A stretch of 64,000 nt of DNA from Bifidobacterium breve. Lineage in GTDB: Bacteria; Actinomycetota; Actinomycetes; Nanopelagicales; Nanopelagicaceae. The stretch's first letter is position 1, and every line of letters begins with the position of its first letter. Shown piece by piece: positions 21,262 to 30,288 of this stretch. A program made the translations under genes and the position numbers. The stretch spans positions 1-64,000 of the forward strand of contig CAMCXZ010000001.1 in assembly GCA_945883725.1 (NCBI GenBank), given 5' to 3'. The notes under the pieces are model-generated. The model was not told the DNA's origin. It did no database searches and saw nothing but the letters and a program-made list of their open reading frames with translations.

Positions 21262-22379
21262 GCGTAATAGATCAAGTTACCGAAGCTTTAGCAAAAGTTC
21301 AGGATCCAGAGCTACATCGTTCTATTACTGAACTGGGCATGGTTGACCGAGTTGATTTTAAAGAGGGCCGTCTCGAACTTCATGTGTTGCTAACAATTTC
21401 AGGTTGTCCTATGAAAGATCGTCTGCGCACTGATGTGACTTCTGCAGTGAGCTCAATTGAAGGTATCTCTGAAATAGAATTAACTTTTGGAGTCATGTCA
21501 GATAAGCAGCGCGATAATGTGAAATCAATTTTACGAAATGGTCGCGAGAAGTTCATTCCATTTGCTCAACCTGATTCACTGACCCGAGTAATCGGTGTCG
21601 CATCAGGCAAAGGTGGGGTTGGTAAATCTTCAGTTACTGCCAATTTAGCAATCGCAGCTGCTAACCAAGGTTTGAAAGTCGGAATTCTAGATGCCGATGT
21701 CTATGGCCATTCGATTCCCCGGCTGATGGGCCTAATCGGACAACGGCCAACTGCCATTGATCAAATGTTTATTCCGCTTGAGTCATACGGCGTTAAGACG
21801 GTATCAATGGAGATGTTCAAGCCCGAACGCTCCGATGCGGTTGCTTATCGCGGCCCGTTGCTACACAAAGTTCTCGAACAACTCTTATCTGATGCCTATT
21901 GGGGCGATCTTGATCTACTACTTCTGGATTTACCACCCGGAACTGGCGACTTAGCAATCTCGCTTGGTCAGTTAATTCCGTCATCAGAAATTTTGGTTGT
22001 TACAACCCCACAAATCGCTGCTGCTGAAGTAGCAGAACGTGCAGGTCGGATCGCTCACCAGATGAAGCAACAAGTTATTGGTGTTATCGAAAATATGTCT
22101 GCTTTTCCGTGCCCGACATGTGCTGAAACAATTTCACTCTTTGGCGAAGGTGGCGGTGCTGAAACTGCTAAACGGTTATCGCTATTAGTTGGTAGTGATG
22201 TGCCAATTTTAGGTCAGATTCCATTTAGTCCAGCGCTACGCGAAGGTGGCGATACCGGAATTCCAGTTGTGGTCTCTAACCCCGAAAGCTCTGCTGCAAA
22301 AGTATTTGATGAAATTATTGCGCGAATTATCGTGCGCCCGAAGTCTTTAGTTGGCGTTCGGCTTGGGCTGAGTACTTAA
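21258..22379 (+). CDS. mrp: Mrp/ApbC family Fe-S cluster carrier ATPase
   Basis: N-terminal DUF59-like domain; ASGKGGVGKSSVTANLA; CPTC motif. Confidence 0.94.
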   Translation: MSVIDQVTEALAKVQDPELHRSITELGMVDRVDFKEGRLELHVLLTISGCPMKDRLRTDVTSAVSSIEGISEIELTFGVMSDKQRDNVKSILRNGREKFIPFAQPDSLTRVIGVASGKGGVGKSSVTANLAIAAANQGLKVGILDADVYGHSIPRLMGLIGQRPTAIDQMFIPLESYGVKTVSMEMFKPERSDAVAYRGPLLHKVLEQLLSDAYWGDLDLLLLDLPPGTGDLAISLGQLIPSSEILVVTTPQIAAAEVAERAGRIAHQMKQQVIGVIENMSAFPCPTCAETISLFGEGGGAETAKRLSLLVGSDVPILGQIPFSPALREGGDTGIPVVVSNPESSAAKVFDEIIARIIVRPKSLVGVRLGLST

Positions 22380-22844
22380 TTTCTTTTCAAGTTCTTCAAC
22401 TAAATCAGATAATTCACTACGCATAAAGTCGCGGGTAGCAACATCGCCAAGCGCGCTGCGCAAACTAGCAAGTTCTCGAGTTAGGTATTCAGTATCTGCA
22501 ATGCTGCGCTCGTTCTGGGCACGATCTTCATTACTTTGAATTCGATCACGATCTGCTTGACGATTTTGCGCCAACAAAATAAGAGGCGCTGCATAAGATG
22601 CTTGCAGAGAGAGTATTAAAGTTAAGAAAATAAAAGGGAAATCATCCCAACGCAGATTATCAGGAGCTGTGGTATTCCAAATTACCCAGAAGGCAACAAA
22701 AACAGTCATGTAGACCAAGAAGCGCGCAGTACCTAAGAAACGAGCGAAGCTTTCAGATAAGCGTCCAAAAGTTTCTGGATCATAATTAGGGCGAAGAGTG
22801 CGACCCTTGCTACGTGGGGTGTCTAAACCATTGTTTCGCGCCAT
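22347..22844 (-). CDS. DUF1003 membrane protein
   Basis: Two TM segments and LTLILSLQASYAAPLILLAQNRQADRDR signature. Confidence 0.88.
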   Translation of the reverse strand: MARNNGLDTPRSKGRTLRPNYDPETFGRLSESFARFLGTARFLVYMTVFVAFWVIWNTTAPDNLRWDDFPFIFLTLILSLQASYAAPLILLAQNRQADRDRIQSNEDRAQNERSIADTEYLTRELASLRSALGDVATRDFMRSELSDLVEELEKKLSTQPKPNAN

Positions 22845-22846
22845 GG

Positions 22847-24133
22847 TTAGCCCTCCAATTCAGTATTTACTTTGATAGAACTTCGCGAAAGATCACGATG
22901 ATCATGACGCCAGTTCTCGGGCAATAAGTGGTCGAGCACGTCATCAACTGTGACAGCGCCTAATAGTCGGTCGTTGGCATCGATAACTGGCAGTGAAAGC
23001 AAGTTGTAGCTAGCTAAGTATGACGAAACTTCATTCAAGCTCGCATCGGGATTAAGCCCTTGCGTATTGGTATCTACGATCGAGCCCAGCAGGGTCGCTG
23101 GTGGTTCGCGCAGTAAACGTTGGTAATGAACGATTCCCATTAAGCGACCGGTCGGAGTTTCTAGTGGTTGGCGACAGACGAAAATTTGCGAGGCTAGGGC
23201 TGGGGAAATTTCGCTCTTACGAACTGCGGCCAGCGCTTCAGCAACTGTGGCATCGGCTGACATGACCAAGGGCTCGGTTGTCATCATGCCGCCGGCTGAA
23301 TAATCTTCATAGTTCATTAACCGCAGAACATCTTCAGCATCTTCTGGTTCCATTAATTCAATGAGTGCATCGGCACGTTCTTGGCCCAGTTCGCGCAACA
23401 AGTCAGCTGCATCATCAGGGTCCATCTCGCCAAGCACATCAGCTGCGCGCTCACCTTCTAGTTCGGTTAGCAGCGCAACACGGTGAACTTCATCCATTTC
23501 TTCAAGAACATCTGCAAGTCGCTCATCATCTAATCCGCGAGCTACTTCAACGCGACGTTTTGGTGCTAAATCTTGTAGCACTGTTGCTAAGTCGGCCGGA
23601 CGCAGAGTGCTTAATGTGTAAAGCAAATTGGTAACACCTTGATTTGGTTCGACACTAGCAAAACCAGTTACTTCTTCCCAGGCCACGGTTGAGGTTGGAC
23701 CCTTGCGACGCAATCCACCTGGCTTGCGCATGATGTGAACTCTATTAATTAACCAATCACCATTGCGATTTTGTTCCATCGCCATATCTTCAACGACTAC
23801 ATTCTCATCAGATTCAACTAAGGTAATTGATCGATCGAGCATGTCACCTAAAACTAAAACTTCGCCGGTGCGAACTTCAAAGCGACGCATATTTACTAAG
23901 CCAGTGATGATCACTGTGCCACTTTCAATCGAAGTCACTCGAGTAATTGGTACGAAAACTCGGCGACGCATTGGTACTTCAACTACTAAACCAAGAATTC
24001 GGGGTTGAGCGTTATTTGTGCGAAGGGTCGCGACAGCATCTCGCACCTTGCCGACTGGATCTCCGTTAGGGTCAAATACTGCAGTTCCGGCTAATCGGGC
24101 GAGGAAGATTCGATTTAATGTGTTCCCGCTCAT
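22847..24133 (-). CDS. PRC-barrel / MgtE N-domain / CBS-domain protein without TM channel
   Basis: MgtE N-like repeats (LEEMDEVHRVALLTELEGERAADVLGEMDPDDAADLL) followed by CBS pair; no hydrophobic segments. Confidence 0.87.
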   Translation of the reverse strand: MSGNTLNRIFLARLAGTAVFDPNGDPVGKVRDAVATLRTNNAQPRILGLVVEVPMRRRVFVPITRVTSIESGTVIITGLVNMRRFEVRTGEVLVLGDMLDRSITLVESDENVVVEDMAMEQNRNGDWLINRVHIMRKPGGLRRKGPTSTVAWEEVTGFASVEPNQGVTNLLYTLSTLRPADLATVLQDLAPKRRVEVARGLDDERLADVLEEMDEVHRVALLTELEGERAADVLGEMDPDDAADLLRELGQERADALIELMEPEDAEDVLRLMNYEDYSAGGMMTTEPLVMSADATVAEALAAVRKSEISPALASQIFVCRQPLETPTGRLMGIVHYQRLLREPPATLLGSIVDTNTQGLNPDASLNEVSSYLASYNLLSLPVIDANDRLLGAVTVDDVLDHLLPENWRHDHRDLSRSSIKVNTELEG

Positions 24134-24145
24134 GGGCTAAGGGTA
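24134..24145 (-). promoter_or_regulatory. Leaderless-type -10, MgtE/CBS gene: TACCCT-TAGCCC-ATG
   Basis: Hexamer 24140-24145 on minus strand. Confidence 0.65.
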
Positions 24146-24171
24146 ACTGCTTTATAGCCAGCCATGCGCGC

Positions 24172-24183
24172 TACCTTTAGCCA
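24172..24183 (+). promoter_or_regulatory. Leaderless-type -10, EamA gene: TACCTT-TAGCCA-ATG
   Basis: Hexamer 24172-24177. Confidence 0.65.
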
Positions 24184-25062
24184 ATGAGTCGAGATAGCGT
24201 CACAACAATGCCCGCCCGCGGCGATCAAATTCGCATGGGCATCGGCATTATTGGCATCGGCACATCAGGACCATTAATCGCAATGAGTGCAATGCCAATT
24301 TGGGTGTTGATTTTCTGGCGAAATCTTGGTGGCTCAATTCTCACCGCCCCCTTTGCTATAAGACATCATCGCGATCGCAATGGCATTAAGTGGGCCGCTT
24401 TTGCTGGTTTCATACTTGCCCTGCACTTCGGTGGCTTCTTTCTAGCAATGCGTTACACCAGTGTTGCTTCAGGCACCGCAATAGTTGCGCTTCAGCCAAT
24501 ATTTGCAGCTATCTTTGTAAAACTTACTGGCCAGCACATCCCTTCAAAAGTTTGGTTGGGAATGGGCGTAGCATTTCTGGGCGTTCTCCTTATTGCTGGC
24601 ATTGATTTACAAATTTCATTTCGCGCATTCATGGGAGATCTAGCAGCGCTGGTTTCAGCTGCACTCGCTGCTGGCTACATGATGGCTGGTTCGCGAGCAC
24701 AACGAACTCTTGAAACCACCACCTACACAACAGTTTGCTATTTTGTTTGCGCAACTACAGCGCTGCCAATAGCACTTCTAAGTGGAAACCAAATCTTTAA
24801 CTTTTCTGCGCGCGAATGGTGGATATTAATTGGGTTAATCGCTGGTGCCCAAATTTTGGGACACACTATGTTTAACTCTGCTTTAAAGCGAGTATCACCG
24901 GCAATAGTTTCTCTCATCGTCTTTTTTGAAGTTCCAGTCAGTTCGCTGCTCGCCGTCTGGTGGATGGGGCAGAAACCACCGATTGGAATTATTCCGGGGA
25001 TACTTTTGATTTTGATTGGTTGCGCTCTGGTAGTGATGAGGAGCCGTCAAAGTCATGATTGA
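24184..25062 (+). CDS. EamA/DMT family transporter
   Basis: About 10 TM segments, duplicated EamA domains. Confidence 0.85.
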   Translation: MSRDSVTTMPARGDQIRMGIGIIGIGTSGPLIAMSAMPIWVLIFWRNLGGSILTAPFAIRHHRDRNGIKWAAFAGFILALHFGGFFLAMRYTSVASGTAIVALQPIFAAIFVKLTGQHIPSKVWLGMGVAFLGVLLIAGIDLQISFRAFMGDLAALVSAALAAGYMMAGSRAQRTLETTTYTTVCYFVCATTALPIALLSGNQIFNFSAREWWILIGLIAGAQILGHTMFNSALKRVSPAIVSLIVFFEVPVSSLLAVWWMGQKPPIGIIPGILLILIGCALVVMRSRQSHD

Positions 25063-25900
25063 TTTACATACTCACACCACTGTCAGCGATGGCACTGATA
25101 CGCCAGCCCAACTTGTTAACAAGGCGCTGGCGCAAGGTGTAGATACTTTGGCAATTACCGATCATGATGCAATTGCGGGCTGGGCGAGTGCGATTCAAAC
25201 TCTACGGGGCGATCTGAAATTAGTATTAGGTGCTGAAATTTCTTGCTTAACCAAAGCGGGCGTCAGTGTTCACATGCTTGGTCTACTTTTTGATGGCAAT
25301 AATTTAGCGTTGCTAGAAGCGCTAGAAAACACTCGCGATGAGCGATTGCCCCGAATGCGTAAAATGATTGAATTAATGCAAGCCGACGGTATCGATATTT
25401 CAATTAGTGATGTTGAAGCGGCAATGCCATCTGGTGCCACCATGGGCCGACCCCATTTGGCAGATGCGCTAGTTGCTAAGAAAGTTATCAAGACTCGTGA
25501 TGAAGCTTTCCTGGAGTTACTCAATAATGATTCTAAATATTATGTGGCGCATATAGCGCCAACTCCAGAGGACGCAGTTAAATTAATTCGAGCTGCTGGG
25601 GGAGTTGCGGTAATTGCCCATCCATTTGCTTCAATGCGTGGGCAAATATTGCAGAGTTCAGATTTTATTGATCTAAAAGCTGCGGGATTAAATGGCATTG
25701 AGGTCAATCACCGCGACCAGAGCAATGAGGAGCGCTTAAGTTTGCTGCGTATTGCCAGTGATTTAGATCTAATTATGACTGGGTCGAGCGATTATCACGG
25801 TACTGGCAAATTAAACTCGTTAGGCGAAAACGTGACTGATCCAGCAGAATGGGAGCGCTTAGAAGCGATGGCTAATGCTCGAAGGGTGGTAACCGCGTGA
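25055..25900 (+). CDS. PHP domain phosphoesterase (TrpH/RNase AM-like)
   Basis: MIDLHTHTTVSDGTDTPAQL, AITDHDAI, SSDYHGTGK. Confidence 0.9.
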   Translation: MIDLHTHTTVSDGTDTPAQLVNKALAQGVDTLAITDHDAIAGWASAIQTLRGDLKLVLGAEISCLTKAGVSVHMLGLLFDGNNLALLEALENTRDERLPRMRKMIELMQADGIDISISDVEAAMPSGATMGRPHLADALVAKKVIKTRDEAFLELLNNDSKYYVAHIAPTPEDAVKLIRAAGGVAVIAHPFASMRGQILQSSDFIDLKAAGLNGIEVNHRDQSNEERLSLLRIASDLDLIMTGSSDYHGTGKLNSLGENVTDPAEWERLEAMANARRVVTA

Positions 25901-26514
25901 ATGTTGTACAAGTAAGTGCAGTTACATTTGCGATCCAAAGTTTTGTTACCCTTTTCGTGATCTTCGATCCACCAGGGGCCGCGCCTATTTTTCTTGGTTT
26001 AGTTGCCGATCGAACACCTAAGGAACGGCGCAACTTGGCTGTTCAAGCAGCCGGTGTTTCCTTGTTGGTAATTTCGATATTTGCCATCTTTGGGCAATTC
26101 ATTCTGGATTACTTACATATCTCGATTGCCTCACTGCAGGCCGCCGGCGGTCTTTTGTTGCTATTAGTTTCACTTGAACTGTTAACTGGCAAGGAATCAG
26201 GTTCAACTGAAGCACGCGATAAGAATGTGGCCCTTGTACCACTGGGCACCCCGCTATTAGCTGGCCCAGGTGCAATTGTTGCCACCATGATTTTCGTGCA
26301 GCAAGTTCAAAATACTGGCCAAGCTATTGGTTTAGTTGCAGCAGTCCTTGCCGTTCACATCGTTATTGCACTTGTACTTATTTCTTCAACTACTATTTTG
26401 AAAGTAATTAAAGAATCTGGCGTAAATCTAGTAGCTCGAATAGCTGGCCTATTGCTAGCCGCGATTTCAGTTCAGATGTTGGTTGATGCGATTAGAGCCT
26501 TCATAGCGCAATGA
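25897..26514 (+). CDS. MarC family integral membrane protein
   Basis: FDPPGAAPIFLGL, TPLLAGPGAI motifs and six TM segments. Confidence 0.9.
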   Translation: MNVVQVSAVTFAIQSFVTLFVIFDPPGAAPIFLGLVADRTPKERRNLAVQAAGVSLLVISIFAIFGQFILDYLHISIASLQAAGGLLLLLVSLELLTGKESGSTEARDKNVALVPLGTPLLAGPGAIVATMIFVQQVQNTGQAIGLVAAVLAVHIVIALVLISSTTILKVIKESGVNLVARIAGLLLAAISVQMLVDAIRAFIAQ

Positions 26515-27305
26515 GTAGCACCGAGTTAGGTTTATTCGCACCTTCATCAATTACCTGGAAGATTCATTCTGATCCAGCAATGTTAATTGGTGGAATTCGC
26601 GCACTATTTCAACAAGCCCTTCATCCGGAAGCTATGGCTGGCGTTGCTGAGCATTCTAATTTCCGTGAAGATGCTTGGGGCCGATTGCAGCGCACTGGCG
26701 ATTATGTAACGGTAGTAACTTTTGGAACTCCGGCAGAGGCAAATGAGTTGACTGCTCGAGTGCGCAAAATACACGCACGCCTTGGCCTAGATGATCCAAA
26801 ACTTTTACTTTGGGTTCACATGGCAATGGTTGATTCGTTTTTAGATGTAGCGGTCAGATCTGGGCTCAAATTATCTGAAGTAGAACAAGATCAGTATGTT
26901 GCCGAGATGGTGCTATTTGCGCAAGCAGTAGGCATTGATGAATCCATGGTTCCTAAAACTGTGGCTGAAATGAAGAAATATTTCATTGATATCGCACCTG
27001 AATTAAGCGCCAGTGATGATGCCAAACGTGCAGCTCTATTTTTAACGATCCCGCCGTTACCAACTGCGGTGCGCTTTGCAACACCTGCCGCTCCTGCCTG
27101 GGCCTCAGTTGCTGCTTTAGCTGGTGCTGCTTTACCTAATTGGGCTCGCTCGCTTTACGGCTGGCCAACGCTGCCAGGGCAAGGGATAGCAACTGACATC
27201 GCAATGGTTGCACTTCGCAAGAGCTTGCTCGTTCTACCTTTTGATGGTTTGTTACCACCCGTTTTAATTGAAGCCAAAATTCGTTGGGGAGTTAGCGCAG
27301 CATGA
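26511..27305 (+). CDS. MpaB-like oxygenase family (DUF2236)
   Basis: Aligns by eye with DUF2236 pattern: GGIRALFQQALHPEAMAGVAEHS ... DAWGRLQRTGDYV ... LLLWVHMAMVDSFL. Confidence 0.85.
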   Translation: MSSTELGLFAPSSITWKIHSDPAMLIGGIRALFQQALHPEAMAGVAEHSNFREDAWGRLQRTGDYVTVVTFGTPAEANELTARVRKIHARLGLDDPKLLLWVHMAMVDSFLDVAVRSGLKLSEVEQDQYVAEMVLFAQAVGIDESMVPKTVAEMKKYFIDIAPELSASDDAKRAALFLTIPPLPTAVRFATPAAPAWASVAALAGAALPNWARSLYGWPTLPGQGIATDIAMVALRKSLLVLPFDGLLPPVLIEAKIRWGVSAA

Positions 27306-27931
27306 GCACTCCAATCGTTGTATTGGCCAGTTTTGCAGGTGGCGTCGGTAAAACAACTTTGGCACATGCAGTGGCTGTAGCTTGCGCGGAATTTGGCAAG
27401 AAAGCTTTGTTAATTGATTTAGATTCATCTGGTGCACTAACGTTCAAACTTGGCCATGAACGCACCCGCGAAAATATAATCAACTGCAGCGAACGCTTTG
27501 ATTTACGACCACATACTGCAACTGATTCGTTAGCGACTTTGATATCAGAGATTCCGGAAAAATACGATTTAGTTTTGGTTGATACGCCACCGCTTTTTAC
27601 AGCTGAGTTAGAACAGGTTTTGAAAGCTGCGCAGTTAGTTATTTCACCAGTTAGAGAGAGTATTCATTCGCTTAGAGGTGCTTTGGCAGTAATGAAGATT
27701 ACTTCAGCTCCATGTAAAGCTTTGCCGCTCTTTGCAGCAAATGGTTCTGAGCTTGGGCAGTTAATTGCCGCTGAGTTAAATTTAATTGATGGTGAAATTT
27801 CAATCTCATCCGAAGTGCTTGCCTCTGAAGCCAAAACAATTAGCGCCTTAACAGATAATAAGAGTTGTAGCGTAGCTCAGCAATATCGTGATGCTACTTA
27901 TTCGATACTTGAAGAGCTAAAGATTTTTTAG
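27302..27931 (+). CDS. ParA/MinD-family ATPase
   Basis: VLASFAGGVGKTTLAHAVAVACAEFGKKALLIDLDSSGAL deviant Walker A. Confidence 0.87.
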   Translation: MSTPIVVLASFAGGVGKTTLAHAVAVACAEFGKKALLIDLDSSGALTFKLGHERTRENIINCSERFDLRPHTATDSLATLISEIPEKYDLVLVDTPPLFTAELEQVLKAAQLVISPVRESIHSLRGALAVMKITSAPCKALPLFAANGSELGQLIAAELNLIDGEISISSEVLASEAKTISALTDNKSCSVAQQYRDATYSILEELKIF

Positions 27932-29313
27932 TCAGAGATTCGCTTAGTACGAACTCGATCACGCTTTACTCGCTCAGTCTTTGGCTTCTCGGCCGGTGGG
28001 GCGCTCTTAGTTTTCGGCCTGTCACTCTTAACTGGGGCTATTTTCTTAGCCACATTCATTCTGCCGTTAGAGCCAGCTGGAATCTTAAATTTAGTAAATA
28101 GTGAATCAGAGGAAGAGTAAGTTTCTTCAGGTTCGCCTAGATTCAGATTAAGTGCGGTATCAATCATTTTCCAACGAGCTAGCTCATCCCAGTCAACAAA
28201 GGTGACCGAAATGCCATGTGCGCCAGCGCGAGCCGTACGCCCAATACGGTGCACATAAGTTTTCTCATCTTCGGGGCATTGGTAATTAACTACGTGGGTA
28301 ATGCCATCAATATCAATTCCGCGAGCAGCCACATCGGTAGCAACTAGTACATCAGATTTACCAGCTTTGAAGTCATTAAGTGCTTTTTCGCGAGCACCTT
28401 GACCGAGATCGCCGTGAATAGTGTCTGACCTAAATCCACGCTCTAACAAATCATCGGCTGTTTTCTGGCAAGTGCGCTTTGTGCGACAGAAGACGATTGT
28501 TGGTCCACGACCTTCAGATTGCAGGATGCGAGCTAACATTTCAATTTTATCTAGAGCATGCGCGCGCACAACATGTTGTTCGATCTTGGAAACTACTGCG
28601 CCCTCATCTTCATTATCTTGGGTACGAATATGTACTGGTTGATTCATGAAGCGTCGAGCAAGTGCGATGATGTCACCCGGCATAGTGGCTGAGAACAACA
28701 TAGTTTGTTGACGATTAGGGGTGCTAGTGAAGATTTTTTCGACATCTGGCAAGAAACCCAGATCAAGCATTTCATCGGCTTCATCGAGTACCAAGCGAGA
28801 AACGTTCTTAAGTTTTAGTTGTCCTTGGCGATAAAGATCTAGCAGTCGTCCAGGAGTACCAACCACAATTTCAACGCCTTGTTCGAGAGCTTCTATCTGT
28901 GGCTCAAATGCGCGGCCACCATAAACGGCAAGAACGCGAATTCCGCGATTGCCAACCAATTCAGCAATATCTTTGGTTACCTGTACGCAAAGTTCACGTG
29001 TAGGAACAACAACTAGTGCTTGTGGTTGACCCTTAAATTCAAGGCCATCCCATTCAGCATCAAGGGGGGCAATGATGCGCTCAATAATTGGAATACCGAA
29101 ACCTAAAGTCTTACCAGTGCCAGTTTTAGCTTGACCTATAACATCGCCGTCAGAGAGCGCAATTGGTAGAACAGCTTCTTGAATTGGAAACGGTGAAGTA
29201 AAACCATGCGCATTAAGCGCATCAATTGTGGATTTACGTAACGGTAGATCAGCGAAAGTTATTGTCACGTTAGAGGGAGCCGAAACCGACGCGTCGCTCG
29301 GTTTGTTCGCCAA
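27928..29313 (-). CDS. rhlE: DEAD-box RNA helicase
   Basis: AKTGTGKT, PTRELCVQ, LDEADEMLDLGF, SATMPG, HRIGRTARAG. Alternative GTG start at 29268 next to the DUF3107 stop. Confidence 0.94.
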   Translation of the reverse strand: MANKPSDASVSAPSNVTITFADLPLRKSTIDALNAHGFTSPFPIQEAVLPIALSDGDVIGQAKTGTGKTLGFGIPIIERIIAPLDAEWDGLEFKGQPQALVVVPTRELCVQVTKDIAELVGNRGIRVLAVYGGRAFEPQIEALEQGVEIVVGTPGRLLDLYRQGQLKLKNVSRLVLDEADEMLDLGFLPDVEKIFTSTPNRQQTMLFSATMPGDIIALARRFMNQPVHIRTQDNEDEGAVVSKIEQHVVRAHALDKIEMLARILQSEGRGPTIVFCRTKRTCQKTADDLLERGFRSDTIHGDLGQGAREKALNDFKAGKSDVLVATDVAARGIDIDGITHVVNYQCPEDEKTYVHRIGRTARAGAHGISVTFVDWDELARWKMIDTALNLNLGEPEETYSSSDSLFTKFKIPAGSNGRMNVAKKIAPVKSDRPKTKSAPPAEKPKTERVKRDRVRTKRISD

Positions 29314-29527
29314 TTTCTACAAAACCAATTCGATCGGCAGGCACCATGATGGTACGGCCGCGGACATCTTTTAATACCAGGGGAGTTCCGGCGCTGATAG
29401 CTGCACTAACGGCAGCTGAGATTTCAGCTGGGGTAGCAGGGCTTTCGAAAGCGAGGTCGCTGCTTACATTTGCGACCGCTATGCGGACCTCTGATTTTTG
29501 GACAGTTTCAGTTTTCTTTGTAGCCAT
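29270..29527 (-). CDS. DUF3107 family protein
   Basis: VRIAVANVSSDLAFESPATPAEISAAVSAAI ... IGFVEIGEQTERRVGFG; adjacent to tetR and rhlE. Confidence 0.88.
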   Translation of the reverse strand: MATKKTETVQKSEVRIAVANVSSDLAFESPATPAEISAAVSAAISAGTPLVLKDVRGRTIMVPADRIGFVEIGEQTERRVGFGSL

Positions 29528-29539
29528 GGGGCAATCCTA
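29528..29539 (-). promoter_or_regulatory. Leaderless-type -10, DUF3107: TAGGAT-N6-ATG
   Basis: Hexamer 29534-29539 on minus strand. Confidence 0.6.
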
Positions 29540-29549
29540 TGGGATTACT

Positions 29550-30170
29550 TCAGTTGTTGCCTAACGGGAAACCTGAGACCCCGCGCCACATCAAACTCTC
29601 GATTAAACGAGCCGCTTGTTCCCGCGATAACTTGCTATCTCGATCAAGCCAGTGTCGTGCACCTACTTGAATAGATCCAATAAGTGAAACTCCAAGCAGC
29701 ATCGATGCCTCTTGTGGCAAGCCAGTCTCGATAGAGATCACGGCGCTAATCGCTGCTGCGCAGTCATAAGTCATGCGATTCAAACGTTCATGTACAGCAG
29801 GTTCAACATTCATATCACTTTCAAAGAGCAAACGAAATGCTTCGCCTTCGCTTTCAATAAAATCAAAGTAGGCATCAACTGTCGCGCGAACGCGGTCAGC
29901 ATTTTCGGTATTCGAAGCGATGGCTCGTTGGATTTGGAAAACCAGCGAATCAATATGTAAATCTAGTACCGCTAAATAGAGTTCCAGCTTTGATGGAAAA
30001 TGCTGATAGAGAACAGGCTTGCTTACGCCAGCTCGATCGGCAATTTCATCCATCGCAGCGCTGTGGTAACCCGCGGCAGTAAAGACTTCAAGGGCTGCGG
30101 ATAGCAAAAGCGCTCTCCGCTCGTCGCGAGGTAAACGCGGCTTGTTATCACGTGCATCTGATGTGCTCAT
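29550..30170 (-). CDS. TetR family transcriptional regulator
   Basis: N-terminal HTH: RRALLLSAALEVFTAAGYHSAAMDEIADRAGVSKPVLYQHFPSKLELYLAVL. Confidence 0.94.
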   Translation of the reverse strand: MSTSDARDNKPRLPRDERRALLLSAALEVFTAAGYHSAAMDEIADRAGVSKPVLYQHFPSKLELYLAVLDLHIDSLVFQIQRAIASNTENADRVRATVDAYFDFIESEGEAFRLLFESDMNVEPAVHERLNRMTYDCAAAISAVISIETGLPQEASMLLGVSLIGSIQVGARHWLDRDSKLSREQAARLIESLMWRGVSGFPLGNN

Positions 30171-30183
30171 TTAGCCAATGCTA
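30171..30183 (-). promoter_or_regulatory. Leaderless-type -10, tetR: TAGCAT-N7-ATG
   Basis: Hexamer 30178-30183 on minus strand, overlapped by palindrome 30181-30196. Confidence 0.6.
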
Positions 30184-30288
30184 GAGGCAAATCTAGGAAA
30201 TTACACCTCTCATGTTTTTCGCGAACGTATTGCAATTAGCAACCGAGAGTCGTTCTACGGCAGAATAACCCCGTAATCGGTTTACCAA

